From contig JAJEKB010021087.1 in assembly GCA_022393335.1 (NCBI GenBank), positions 1,391,382 through 1,455,381 of the forward strand: a stretch of DNA of 64,000 nucleotides, in the 5' to 3' direction. The notes beneath the pieces are model-generated. The model was not told where the DNA came from. It made no database searches and worked only from the letters and a program-made list of their open reading frames with translations. A program made the position numbers and the translations under genes. This document shows, piece by piece, positions 10,998-24,799 of this stretch. This DNA is from Macrotrachela quadricornifera (lineage: Eukaryota; Rotifera; Eurotatoria; Philodinida; Philodinidae). How positions within the stretch are numbered: position 1 is the stretch's first letter; every line of letters begins with the position of its first letter.

Positions 10998-12952
10998 CCC
11001 AGGCCTATCAAAACGGTATCGTTTGCGAACCGAAAACGAACCGTAAAAGTGATCAAAACGGGATCTTTACGGTAGTATACCGAATCGATTTGGGCCATTT
11101 TCGGTCCGTTTGAATCTGTATTTTCTGGCACAGAAATACGCACCGTATTGTATCCGTATGGTAAACGCACCGTATATGGTCGTTTTCTCTCCGTTTACGG
11201 ATAAAATTCGAATTTTAAGATAGGATTCTAAGTATGATCATACTATGAAATTGTGCCAGATCTTCTATTATTCATGCAAGATTCTATTGGAATTTCAAAT
11301 GTAGTGTTTCATCGATCTCAGCGCTCTGTTCTAATCTGTGATATTTCCCTTTCCTAATCAAGCGTTCTTCATAATTTTCTTTGATTCTCCATCATTTTTT
11401 ACTAAACACCACCACACCTGTGCACCTGATTCATACTTACCATTACGACGATGTTAGCAAAATCATATCTAAATAAAAACAATAAAAATTTAATCTATAA
11501 AATTTCTACTTACATATACCACGATATTATTAAAATATCTAAATGAAAATTAAAAAAAAGATTTTATATGTTAAACTTATAGTTTCCTATTCGACGGTAA
11601 AACTAAAATATCTAAAAAGAAAACAAACTTCGTATATAATTTCTATGTATCTATATGAGAATATTATTATAATATCTAAATAAAAAAAATAAAAATCGAA
11701 TTAAAATATTCAGACTTACCACACTATGGTATTATTGATATATCTAAATAAAAAATAAGAACTCTATATATAAAAATCGTAAATGTTCATTCCAGAATTT
11801 GATTGAAATGTCTGAATGAAAAACATATAAACTTAATATGTATAATTCATACATTTTCAATAATATTATTTTAATATCTATATAAAAAAAAGAATTTATA
11901 AATAAAATTCTTATTTGTCTATATCGACAACATGATTGAAATCTTGAAATAAAATTATTTTAATATATAAATTTCATATTTGTCTCTCGACGATAAAAAT
12001 GAAACTATCGAAATAAAAAAATGTAATCTCTACATAAAATACATACTTGCCTATTCGATGATTTTATTGTATTATCTAAATAAATAAAAACAAAAATTTA
12101 ATACATAAAATTTATGCTTATTTTTTCGATAATATTGTCTAAATATCTGAAAAAGAAAGAGGAGAATTTTATATATAAATTAATATTTACCTATTTGACG
12201 ATGGAATTCAAATATCCAAATAAACAAAAATAAGAGTTTTGTCTATAAAATTTACACTTGTCTATTTGATGATATTGATGAAATATCTAAATAAAAAAGA
12301 AAGAAGAATTTTACAAATGAAATACACACTTGCCTATTCAACGATTTTATTGAATTATCGAAATAAAAAGGGTATACATTGTTCATATATATAATTCATA
12401 CACTTTCGACGATTTTGCTGTAATATCTAAATAAAAAAAAAAGAATTTAACGCGTAAACTTGATATTTCGCTTGTTCACGATAATTTTGAAATATCTGAA
12501 TCTAAAGATAATAAAAATTATACATATTAATTGTTTATTGCAATCGACAATGATGTGAAATTATCTATACGAAAAGTAAGATAGCAGACTAAGTTCATAT
12601 CTATATGCCTGTTTATCTTTATTGAGCTATGTTGACGAAGAAAAACTTTAGTTGCACATGGTTAGGTATGACTTTACAAGATTCTGATCATCAAATTTTA
12701 TTCAAATCTTATACTAAGAATCTTGTAAGATTTACTTTAGCATCTTATTATAAGATACATTAAAAACGGCTAAAAACGTCACTTAAACGGTGTTTCGTTA
12801 CGGTGTAGTGAATGGTGTATGCTAAACGGCTTGTAGTGTATCCGTATATATGTAATTAACCGATACTCGTAAACGAAAACTATCTGGACACCGTAAAGAT
12901 GCCGTTTGGTATCTGTTTACCGTCGTTTACGGACCGTTAATATAGACCTGGG
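10998..12952. mobile_element. R2 element with CCCAGG..CCTGGG ends and internal AT-rich array
   Basis: Left end CCCAGGCCTATCAAAACGG and right end (reverse complement) CCCAGGTCTATATTAACGG form a terminal inverted repeat. Both subterminal regions are full of CGTTTACGG/CCGTAAACG words, as expected of transposase-binding repeats. The interior (about 11455-12560) is an AT-rich array of some 14 units of 75-90 bp, each with AAATATCTAAATAAAAA and a cTTATnTGTCTATTCGACG-like half. No transposase was found. A second copy lies at 20815-21871 and a solo end near 39248. Confidence 0.65.
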
Positions 12953-13965
12953 TTAATAAGAAACGTCTGTGTGTGTATGTATAGTAATGCGAAACCACGA
13001 AAAATTTCTTTCCAAAGGCTAAAGTCGTTTCAAAGTACTTAGGGCATATTAAAAGTAATGACGTCAGTATATTATTTCCTTAGTAGAATGTTTGAACAAA
13101 TTTTCTTTTCTCATGTGGTAATAGACAAGAAGATGATCTGCTTTTCTCTATTGTTTGATCACTGCTCGACTAGTATCATAATAAATTTCGATAAAAACTA
13201 CTTTTACATACCGCTTTACTAATATTGCAGGTGGATTAAATGGCTGAGCTTTGCATCTCTTATGTTTCATTTTTCGACTATTTCATAGGTTATATCAAAA
13301 ACTGCAGCGTGAAAAGAGAAGACAATTTCTACAGAACAGCTTACTTTCCATTTGAGATAAGCAAAAAAAATTTCTCCTTGTATAGAAAAATATGCCTTAT
13401 TTGGCGATAGCGGGATAAGAATTTACTTTCCTTGGAAACAAAATATGCACAATTCAAAGGAGTGGTCTTATGCAGATGGTAAAGCTTCTCACCGTGCATC
13501 TTTTAACGTATTTTGTTTCATGTTGAATAAATATAAAACCAGTCGTTTAAACTTTTGCTCGTTATGCAAATAAAAAGGAAAATCATGAAAAACGCGGTCG
13601 TATGTAACTTGTAAAGCTTTTTACGCTGCATTTTTTTAGTATAGTTTGCTTTTATGCAATCGATTAAATAGGCGAAAACTGAAACTTAAAAGCGTAGCGA
13701 GGTGAAATATCAGGAAAGCTCCAAACAAAAGTAGCTTTTATCGAAATTTATTATTATGATGCTAATTGACCAGTGATCAAATAACAGAGAAAAATAGAGC
13801 ATCTCTCTAAAATGAAACTGACAAAATATAATTTATCGATCAGAAATATGCAAGTACGTGAAGAATTAGTTGATTTAGAAGAAATTATTTAATTATTTCG
13901 ACGTTTCGGCAGTTTAAAAGCCCATTTTCAAGAAAATACACAACCAGAACCATATCCTACATATA
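12953..13965. other. Intergenic DNA without a recognised gene
   Basis: No coding frame, RNA gene or clear repeat could be supported here. Confidence 0.4.
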
Positions 13966-14534
13966 AAGGATGAGCCATAAGTCTTGGTCGCTCTTAGAAA
14001 AATCGCTCTTTCTCCCTCATAACAAATCGAAAGAAGCTCAAACTTTGATGCACAATCTCTTGTAACATGTTGAATATTATCCTTAATTTTTGTTGTCAAA
14101 AAAACAGCGAAATTTTGCGTCATCAATTTTTGCAGTGCCAAAAATTATTCGTATTGACTTTCACTTTTTTTTCAAAGCAAAAATTACACAATTAGAATAT
14201 GTTCTACCGTGTAGATTGTAGAGCTTTTCATGCTGTATCTTGTGGTATATTTTGTTTTCCTAGTAGAACATATTGAGTGATGAAAAAGTAAACACAAAAA
14301 TGGTTGATTTACATGTATTTTGTGCCAACTACTTTTTTGGGATATAGGGAAAAAAATTATCTAAAATCTAAGCCTATATATCTCCCTTATTTCTAGAGAT
14401 AGAGACATGAATATTTAGGATAATATTCGCCATGTTACAAGAGACTATGCATCGAAATGTGAGCTTCTTTGGATTTGTTATGAGGGAGAAAGAGCAATTT
14501 TTCTAAGAGCGACCAAGATTTATGACTCACTCTT
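13966..14534. mobile_element. 569-bp foldback element, TA target
   Basis: AAGGATGAGCCATAAGTCTTGG at the left matches, inverted, the right end ending in ATGACTCACTCTT. Both ends are flanked by TA. Arms of about 120-130 bp include CTCTTTCTCCCTCATAACAAA and its complement. There is no coding capacity. A non-autonomous Tc1/mariner derivative is the simplest reading. Confidence 0.7.
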
Positions 14535-15419
14535 TATTAGGATGAAGTCTTGTAAATTACCTTTTTATTTAGTAAAAAGCTAGTTTTTTTACGTAGTTTT
14601 CTTTAAAATTAGTTAGCATTTAAATTAGGATCATTTAAAAACTCTACTCTTTATATAAATTGTATGGAAAACTGTTCAATTGAACATATCTATCTAATTT
14701 AAATGAACGATCCTCTTTTTACTAAAGATAGATAATATTATTTATTAGAAAGATGAAGTCATTAACATATTCCTCATAATTGAACTATGACTGATGAAAT
14801 GAAATCTTCGATGACAGATCAATCAATTTCATGAGTTCCATAATCACTAGACTTGATGCCATTAAACTTATTTTTATGAAAACATCTCAAAATAAATATC
14901 TGAATGGCTTAAAGACTAGAATATAGATATATATCAGAATAATAAATAAAGAAATATTGAGTAATATTTTCTCTAGAAACTATGAAACACTTGCATTTTT
15001 TTGTATTGAATTTGAATACAATACTTATGAACGTTAACTATGAAGTTTACATTAGACAAAAGAACTTTATGGTCTCAATTTTCAAATAATTGAAAAAATA
15101 TTAGATGACACTTGTTTATTAATGGAAATAAACTTAATTTTTTAGCGATCATAAGATTTGCAACACTCTGCACGTCAAACGAGAGAAAAAATATTATTGA
15201 AGAAGATATTACATCGATATACAAAGAAATGAACGAATAAAAGTCATGATCTATATGAATTCCGAGGATCAATATGCAAAATAAAATAAACGAATAATAA
15301 CGACTACAAAAAAAGATGTAAACTAAAGGAAAGAGAGATAACTAATTAAATTAATATTTTGATCTCTAATATAAAAATTATATTCAAACAATGTGAACAA
15401 CTATCAAAGACTAATATGA
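14535..15419. other. AT-rich intergenic DNA downstream of the ABC gene
   Basis: No gene recognised. The region contains the 3' flank of the ABC transporter gene, which is read leftward. Confidence 0.4.
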
Positions 15420-18400
15420 TCAAAATCGACCATTCCATTGTGGTAGTATTAATGGTTCATGTTTAGTATTGATTGTCATTCTACATGAATGATATTTGAT
15501 AACCCTCTTACGATGTGAAACAGATATAAATTGCACATTTGATCGTTGAAGATATTCATAGATAATTTTTTCTGTTCGTTTATCACAGGCCGATGTTATC
15601 TCATCAACAACGAATAATTTTATAGTCTGTGTACCAACAAGAAATGCAGTAGCCATCACCAATCGTTGTTGTTCTCCAACAGACAACAGGTTAGACCAAT
15701 CTTGTCGCTCTCCATCCATCGTATAACGATCAATAAGATAACCTAGACCAAATTCATTAAGAATTTGTTGAGCTTGGCTATCATCTGTCAATGAATCCAA
15801 TCCATGTGTCTAGAAGAATATCTTATTGTATATATTTACATTGAGATATTATAATCATACCTCTCGGAGATAAGAAAGTTGTTCTCTGAGTGTACCTCTG
15901 ATTAAATGTAGTTGTTGACAGAGAAATATGGTATTTTGACGCGGAATAATACTTAATACTGAATTATTGTTGGTACTTTCATTCGGAATGAGACCAGCAA
16001 GAAGACGAATTAGAGTCGATTTGCCACAGCCAGATGGACCAGTGATAATAAGATTGTCAGAAGGAAAAAGTGTCAAATTGATATTTGATACAAGAACATC
16101 AGATGATTGAGGAATTCGTACGTCCACTTGTTTAAATGCGACCGAAGGTCTGTCCACATTTGGCTCGATGTACACACGTCGTCCTTGTTCTTGTTCCTCT
16201 ATAGCAAGGCGATGATGATGCATTTTGATTTGGCGTAGTTGTTCTAAAATGAAACATTTTATATAAGGTTTTTTGAATCAAAATCAAAAATGGCATTATT
16301 ATCTATTACCAAGATAGCCAACAACACGGGTTCCAATTGATTCAATGCGCATTAGAGGTTCAGCATAACAAAGGATAGCATTCCAACAAAAGTAGAGATT
16401 GAACATATATGTACTCAATGTAATAAATGTATTTGCTGTTGTAGGATCTGCTAATCCTTCATTATACCGAGTATGAAAAAAGATTGCTGCTGGTACACCG
16501 AAATTGATCAAATAGACACTGATCATAGACAATCTGACGATACCAATATTAATAGCAAAAAGGAAACCAGCACGAGTTTGTGAACGAACAGATGAATCGA
16601 GTTTCTGTCGAAGTTCTTTTTCTTCTACCATACGAACATCTTCTCCTGAGAAAGCTATCTGTTCAGCTTGAAGATCAACTCTTTTGTGGGCGCTTACAAA
16701 CTGAGCGAATTTATCTTCATCATGTATATTCCATTTTCTGAAGAGAAGAGTAAGAATATTTATAATGATGAAGAGACCAAACATGAGGACAAAAACAACA
16801 GTATTTCCAGTAGATCCACCGTTTTGTTTGCCGAGAAGAACGCCAAGAGCAATACCCATGGAAATTGTATCTAGAAGAATAATAAATTTTATTTCAAAAC
16901 AATCATGAATACTATAAGATCTTACATAAGGCTCCAGTGTAATATATATGACCAAATACGAAATGGAAGATCTCATTGTTTAATTCAGCAATTTCATGTG
17001 AAAGAAAGTTGGGTATCGCTGATAAATGTCTACTATGATATAACAGATTATTCTCATGATCACCCACAGAACCATCTAAGAGAAAATGTGCAAGATAACC
17101 CATTTGTCTGCGTGTATATAGTCCAGCTAAGATTCGACCACCACTAACCGTTAACCCATAGACTACAGGTACTGCCACTGCAATAACTATATATGCGGCA
17201 AGCCTTGATTTGAGTGTCTGTTTTGCTTCATCAAGAGAGAGAGTGCCACTAGCATAGCCGGCTAGACCACTGAATAATTCTGCAGTTCGATCGATAAACA
17301 TATAATAACACCAAATAGTAATGCCAAGTACACCAAGAGTCAATAGCCAAGTAATGATTGTCTGTCACAAAAAAAAATAGAGGTCGAGCAATCTGTAAGA
17401 ACATTAATCACTTACGGCTATTTTAAGTTTTGTATCATTAGGTTGGAAGGGTAGATGAATAAATTTAAGTACATCAATTATGAGTTTCCATGTAGAAATG
17501 TTTTTCTTATCTGCATATGATATGTCACTGTTGCTCTAAAACATATTTAATATTATTCAGTAGGTAATGAATTGTATATATAGACCAAAGAAACGGAAGA
17601 TGAAATGAAACTTACTTGAAATTGTTTTGTATTTATGAATTTACTCTCGTTGTTTTCCTGTTCGGGTAATTCATTTTCATTATCATCATCAGCATCTTTA
17701 TCCATTGATGTGATCGATACTTGATCTTCAAAAAATTTTGATTTTTCCATCTGCTGTTGTTGTTGTTGATTTTTATCTTGAGAAAAACACAATATTTTTG
17801 AATGTAGATGAAGAAGCGACGATCGATGTGAGATCGTTATGAACCATATACCAAGTTGAATCAAATGTTCATAAATATAATGTTCTGTCTTAACGTCAAT
17901 AGCACTTGTTGATTCATCAAAAAGAAGCAAAGTTTCTTGGATCAATTGATCCTTGTTTGGCATGAGAGTAAAGAGAGCTAGTACACGAACAAAGGATAAA
18001 CGTTGTTGTTCACCCAAAGAAAGTATCATTGACCAGTCAATAACCTTAAAAAGAAATAGATATCGATCAAGAAAATAGTTAATCTTATTATTACTTACTG
18101 TATCCAATGCATGTTTTTCTAGTAAATAGCCAAGATTAACTGATTGAAACAATTTCAAGATATCTTTATCACTAATATTGCTCTGTTCTCCCAAAAGAAA
18201 AAGAGCTTGAAAACGTAAACTACCAATAGGTAGATATGGTCGTTGGGGAATAAATAGAAGATGACGTCGTTCTGGTAGTATGATCTGTTTGGCATCGGTG
18301 GGTAGAAGTCCAGCACAAATACGAAATAATGATGTTTTTCCACATCCACTAGGTCCGAAAATGAGAACGCACTCACCACGTACAGTCTCCAGATTTACAT

Positions 18401-20025
18401 CGCTTTGTAGTAATGGAGCGCTTATAGCATCTGATCCATTAAAAAAAAAATTTTGTACAGATTTGTTATGATAAGTAGAAAAGAAGTTTTACCTGGTACA
18501 GAAATATTCAAATGACTAAGGACAAGCATATTTGCATTTTCTTGTCGAATACCGCTCTCTTCTTCATATGTGATACGTCTTTGATGTTCTTCTGTCAATT
18601 TTTCCAGGCGATTGAGCATCGTCCATAAATAATCACCCATTGTAACAGCGACTAAGGCGTATTCCATTATTATCATGAGCTGACTGAGAAGACTGATCAA
18701 GAGGGAATAAAATGGAGTAGCGGCTACAGAATAGTAGAATATAGAATGAAATTCTTTTTGTAATTTCTATATTTACCCAAAAGAATTTGTGCTTTTTCTG
18801 GAGTTGGTATACTTTGAATGAAGAAGAGTACGGCAGAAGGCACAGTGTATGAACACACTCCATTAAAACAATCTGAAAAAAAGATTCGTAGATCATATTA
18901 ACAACATATATTAAAGAGAATATCTTTTATTTACATATGAGCTGTATAGTAAAATTGATTGCTCCGAAACCAATTGATTCGTACAAAATAGAGTTACGAA
19001 GACGTAACATTAGTTGTTTGATGTATTTAAGTTCTACCAACTGACTTGCATAGAGTACAATGCATTCAGCATTAGTTTGAATACGTTGCATGTATCCACG
19101 AAGATGACCTTTTAGCTTAGACTAAAAATTTAAAAAAATATTTGACGTACACATTCTCTATTTTGTTTTACAAGGTGTTATTCAAGTAGCAACAAAAATT
19201 TCGTATTCATATCAATCGATAATAAAATAATAAAATTTTTTTTTTTCTTCATTAATCGCAAAAAATATTTGATCTTACTTGTTTTACAAGATTCCAATTG
19301 TAAATTTGCGCGCCTGGTAATATAATCAATACACAAAAGATGAATGCTATAAAACAAATAAGAATTCCACTTGCATCTCCACTCATTTGACGTACGAGCA
19401 CCACACAAGTAGTAATAATCAAAGCACATATAGATAAAGCGCTCATGAAATACATAGATCCAAAAAGTACAGCGGCAAAATTACTTGTAAATTGTTTTAC
19501 ATTATTAGTAATCACTTTGGGTATGTCTTCATTCGTCTGTGCCATGTCATACAATACACAACCATTAGGTGACCTAAGCAATAATTCGTGAAAACGATCA
19601 CAAAGTCGTTGACGCCATTGAGCAGCTAAGAAAAAATTACATGCTTGAATAAGACCAAAGATAACACCAAGAAAGAATGTTTTCAATACAGTACGCCAGA
19701 TAAGTTCGTTGAATTGATGTCTACCTTCAGCCATTGATGTCATATTGTATGCAACATTGGATAGATAGAGAATATATTGACCCGAATCATCTGTTAATGA
19801 GTAAAACAGATAGGCGGAAACTGCTATAAGAAGAAGTACGAGTAGAAGAACGAAGTATTGAAGAAAAGCGATTCGAAGTGTTCGTGCTCGAGTACGATAA
19901 AAAATTAGTCCAAAGCATTTCAACCAAGTTATAGGAGAAATAAGTAGTAAAAAGTAAATGGTATGTTTTTTTCGTATTGACTTATTTCGAATGAGAATGC
20001 GAGTTTCGTTCGATGTTTGATTCAT
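15420..20025 (-). CDS. Full-size ABC transporter, ABCD/SbmA-like (11 exons, 1303 aa)
   Basis: Two complete TMD-NBD halves in one polypeptide. Exons (plus coordinates): 20025-19279, 19121-18935, 18872-18777, 18723-18493, 18430-18099, 18044-17616, 17535-17416, 17361-16926, 16870-16310, 16243-15861, 15809-15420. All introns are GT-AG and their phases join to one frame of 3912 bases. TMD1 is about residues 40-390. NBD1 has Walker A GPSGCGKTS (446-454), FIPQRPYLPIGSLR, signature LSLGEQQ (539-545), Walker B LLLFDE (570-575) and His604. A linker with poly-Gln and acidic runs follows (about 620-670). TMD2 is about 720-1045. NBD2 has Walker A GPSGCGKST (1115-1123), signature LSVGEQQ (1216-1222), Walker B LFVVDE (1239-1244) and His1273. 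Both sites look competent. ABCD relatives move acyl-CoAs or peptides; the substrate here is unknown. LSLGEQQRL resembles bacterial SbmA/YddA and plastid members more than peroxisomal ABCD (usually LSGGEKQR), so bacterial or algal ancestry is possible. Confidence 0.85.
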
Positions 20026-20814
20026 CTAAAAATTATGTTCTTTACTCTTCATTAAAATCTATTCAATGATATGATGATCCTGTCTACTTCAATGTATCAG
20101 TTATTACAGAAAAGAAAAAAAACTTTTTTTTTTTCGTCCTGTCTACCGATTGACTAACTGGACGTATACTATACGACAGAATGAAAAAAAACTTTTTTTT
20201 TTCTTTTCTGCACTAACTAATACATTGAAAAAGATACGGTCTTAGCTACTTTAATGAAAGTTGCAATCGCGTAATCAAGCATATCATTGTGAAGAGAATT
20301 TAATTCTCTACAAGACTGTGTATTTAAAAAAATATTTTAAAGCAATTTTGTTTTCTCTATCCAATGAGGTATAATTGTATAGATTTTATTGAAGAATAAA
20401 GGAGTTATTGAGAAAAAAAAAAAAGAAGTGTCCGAATAATATTTTTATATACTGTAGATCAAATAAAAGGTAAAATAGTTATTTGTAAATAACGAAAAAT
20501 AGAGAGAAAAAGAGCCTTATACACGTTTCGCAAAATGAAAGAGTAATTAAATATGCATTCATAGTTTTATAACACGTACAACGTGTAGGTATCTATTCAT
20601 TTGACAGAACGAAAAACAAAAATCGAAAAGGACAACATTGAAACAAAAATGGCGAAATAAATATTGCTGAAGAAATAGACCATAAAAAATATCCATGTCT
20701 TCAATTATAGGAAAAGTGCAATCGCATTGCGACCCGTAATTGACAAAAAAAACTATGATACAGTAACATGTAACAGTGTTGAGAATATCATAGTCGCGTG
20801 TAGTAACAAAAAAA
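20026..20814. other. 5' flank of the ABC transporter gene
   Basis: No coding frame seen. It contains A/T homopolymer runs (20115-20140, 20185-20200). The promoter presumably lies here, but no motif can be named. Confidence 0.35.
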
Positions 20815-21871
20815 TTTTCTCGCTGCTTACGGCTATTATCCGAATCTTAAGATACTATTCTTGTATGATCGTATTTTAAGATTGTGGAAGATCTTGTATT
20901 ACGCATACAAACTTCTATAGGATTTCAATAGAGTTTTTCATCGCTCTGTCCTAATCTCTTACCATTTTTCTTCTCTAAATAACCGTTCTTCATTACCTTC
21001 TCTCGTTTTCCATCACATTTTACTAAACATCACTACAGCTATGCATCTGATTTATACGTACCATTTTATTGAAAACAAATAAGAATTTAATATATAAAAT
21101 TTCTGCTTACCTGTTTAATGATTTTATTGAATTATCTAAATAAAGAAAAGTATATAAAGTTTATATATATATGATTCATACGCTTTCGACAATGTTGTTG
21201 TGATATTTAAATATAAAGATAATAAAAAAATATGTATATAAATTGCTTTCTGCAATCGACAATGATGTGCAATTATCTATATAAAAAGTAAGATAATACA
21301 CTAAGGTTATGTTTATATGCCTGTTTATCTTTACTGAATTATATTGACGAAGAAAAATTTTTTATGACAATGATAATTATTATTATATACCATGTTATTC
21401 ATTTCGATGAAAGCAAAAACTGTGCTAATCATATTACTATTTTAGTTTAGTGTAGAAAGTATATATGAACTTTATCTTCTATTCGTAAAGTTGGATGATT
21501 GAAGTAAAAATGTTTTGAATAGTTTAGACACTTTAAATGCAGAAAAGTAATGTGGTCAAAAATTCTTCGTTTGATGAAAAAGTCTTTAGTCATATACGAT
21601 CTTGCAAGATTCTAATCATCAAATTTTACAAGAATCTTGTATTGAGATTTTTGTTAAATTTACTTTAGTGTCTTATAATAAGATACATATTAAAAACGGC
21701 TGAAGACGCCATGTAAGCGATGTTTCGTTATGGTGTCGGAAATGGTGTACGATACATGGTCCGTAATATATCCGTATATGCGTGTTCAACCGATAGTCAT
21801 CAATAAAAATATCGGATCATCGTAAATATACCGCTTTTTACTGGTTTACGGACCGTTAATTTAGACCTGGG
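20815..21871. mobile_element. R2 element, second copy (internally shorter)
   Basis: Homologous to 11188-12952. It shares the left subterminal part (TTACGGCTATTATCCGAATCTT against a similar R2a stretch), only a few array units, and the right end (ACGGACCGTTAATTTAGACC, TGGG). The left-most TIR seen in the first copy is missing, so this copy is truncated. Confidence 0.55.
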
Positions 21872-24302
21872 TGAATATAATATTTTGATACGAGGAGTAA
21901 TGCTACAATTTCAAATAGAGTTAATAATGAATTTAATATCGAAGAAAAATAGTCGAATTTTCAGTAAAATTACCTTTTTTCATTGCTTTTACTAATACAT
22001 ACTCTTAAAAATATATTTATTAAAAGAAATTTTTCACGTTACATCTGATGAATATATTGTTAGGTGTTACCGTCGCTCTCTATATGACTGCCTGATCATT
22101 ACGCCATCTCTTATTTACTCATATGTGTATCATCCCATAGTTCCTTTTATTTTTTCTCCGATATACTCTTGTGATTCTTTTCATCCAGAATAAATCAGTT
22201 TCATAGTCTGATATATCACTACGTAACAATATTTTGAAGAGTATGTATGAGTAAAAGTGATGGAAAAAGGTAATTTTACTGAGAATTCGACTGTTTTTCT
22301 TCGATATAAACGAAATGCGTTTTTTAATACTTTTTAAGATTTTTCAACTAGTTTTTTGAATTTTTCATCTCAGAAAAATGGCTTCAAAAATTTTTAATAT
22401 ATAGAGTTTTATAGAACTCGACGAGCTTTATCCAACTATCTGAACATATCTAAGAAAAAAATTTTACTCTTCATCTGAACTACTGATGACTCGATTTTCT
22501 ACACCAAAAAAATGTGACAAATTTCTTAAGTTCGACATTAAAAAGTTTCGATAACAATTAATGTTTAGTACCAATAAATCTCGTTTTCGGCGAGCTTTCA
22601 TTTTGTATGAAATTTTTTCTTGATTCTATTTAAATTCACAGCGTTCTTTTCCTGGAAAAACATTTTTACATATCACGTTGAGTTGATCGTTGTCAACTGT
22701 TTATGCATAAATGCAACAGAAACAACAATTTGAAATGAGCTAATTAGTGAACAATAGTATCACCCATAGTTAAAATCGCTCTGTATGATTTAATGTTGTT
22801 TTCTTTTTTATTGTAAAACTCTTCATCAAGGTTAACTTTTGTTTGAGGGAATTTCTGAGTTGAGAAATGTGAGATTTTTATTGCTGATCAAGTGACGATT
22901 CTTATGCTCAGTTTGTAGATCTATCCAATAAAAAGTTTTTAGACAATGAATAGAAAGGAACTTCAAAATTCTATGGTGCACATCGCGACTCGTTTTTATT
23001 CGAGATTAGCTTAAGATCTCTACCTCTTATTGCAATGGAATTATTTCAGTTCTTCTACAACATAGAAAAATCGGCCAGAAGTTCAGTTCACTAGGATATG
23101 CCGGCTTCAAAATTTCCATCATAAGCATTTTCTGATCAAGACTACTTATTTCGAAAAGTTTCAGCTCAAATACGCTATTATCTCTGAAGAGAGCACCTTA
23201 ATTCAATATCCTGAAATTGAGATCTTAAAAAATTTTGTTAAATTTCTTTTACAACTGCCATTAAGATTCTATATTACTATTAGCTTATTATCTGAGTATA
23301 ATTATTTTTTGTTAGCATTTAATTCTACACAATATATAAAAAAAAACTTACTGGTATTTCCAATTATAGTAAATAAACAATTTAAATGCTTGTTGAACTT
23401 CACAAAATCTCTAAAAACTAAATTTTTCAGTGAAACGTATTAATTACTAATATTTTTGTTATTTGCGTACAATATAGAATATTTCTTTTTAGTGTTTGAA
23501 CGAATGTAGCTTTTACAATCGTTTTCTACCTGTAACATGCATGAATAATTTCCTTTAGATTTTTTCTTTTTCACGGTAAATTCGAAAGATAAACGATTAT
23601 TATCGAACATCATCATATTCATTGACGTTTTCGTCTTATCAATGTTTGTTTTTGTTTTAAAGCGAGACGGCAAGACAATAGTGATGATATAAAAAAACAA
23701 ACTATTCAGTTTCATTGTTCGCTCTAAATGAGTATTCACAATGATAAAAACAATTTTATTGTTTAATATAAATTTTCTCATGTTGATATTTGCTTCAGTT
23801 TCTACTACGTTTTCATAAGATACATTGGTTACTTACTATAATTTTATGTTGATTTTTTTCAACTTTAATTGCTTGAATTATATTATACGTTATCGATAAT
23901 AAATTATCAATCAAAACTAACGATGATCGATAATTTCGTTTATCGTTTCAACTTACGTTTGAAATAAAAAAAAACATGAATGAATCATTCATGCGCATTA
24001 CAGGTAAAAAGCAGCGTGGTAGCTGCAATGGAGCTATTCAAGAAAACACTAAATACATCATCTAGGAGTCAAACAACAAACTTTTCTTGAGTCGTGTTCT
24101 TTATTGCACAACAAACAAGGAAATATTTATATTTGAATGAATTTCTACAAATTTAGTACTTAGTTTTAAATTTTTTTAAATGCAACAACTAAAACTACGA
24201 CTAACTATTTACAATCTTTTTTTTCTAAAACAAATACTAACAAATAATGACGTCGTCATTACATCGAGATATTTTCGTTAGATCCTTTACGAATTTCTCA
24301 TA
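21872..24302. other. AT-rich intergenic DNA
   Basis: No recognised gene. A 113-residue reverse frame at 23440-23781 is Lys/Asn/Ile-rich, matches nothing I know and is probably chance. Confidence 0.35.
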
Positions 24303-24799
24303 ATTCTCTTTCTCGTAGCGAAGAGTCTTGCAAACATAAATTGTCTGCTTGATTGCTTGCATGTCCGCACAAGGTCAAAAAAACATTCTTTTAATATTTT
24401 CTGTAAAACTTGACCAGAGGGTAATCGATGTCGAGGTACTCGAATCTGGTGTCAGTTTTTTAAAATTTCTTTTGAATCCATTTTTTTACACAGAGAACCA
24501 CTTTTTTTTGCAAAAAATTTTTTTTTTATAAGGCTTGACGGAAGGGTAATCGAGGACGAGGAATTCAAATTTGAAGCCTGTTTTCTAAAAAGTTTTTGCA
24601 GCTCAATTTTTTAAATAAACGAGAAGTTTTTAACAAAAAATATTTGTTTTTACGAGGTTTGGTCAAAGGCAGTTAATATCCACGAACTTGAATCTGACTT
24701 CGGTGTTTTTAATTTTATAAATGAATAGCTTGACGGTAGTTTAGAAACACGATTTCTACGAGAAAGAGCTGAGCGAGTCTTTAGACGAGCGCTACTTGT
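24303..24799 (+). repeat. R1 repeat, copy c (497 bp)
   Basis: Complete R1 copy with both ends (ATTCTCTTTCTCGTAGCGAA at the left, AGACGAGCGCTACTTGT at the right) and about two internal minisatellite units. Close in length and layout to 5877-6379. Confidence 0.7.

Noticed and set aside
23440..23781. 113-residue reverse frame as a gene
   Set aside because: Low-complexity Lys/Asn/Ile composition expected from AT-rich DNA. No recognisable domain, splice partner or signal.
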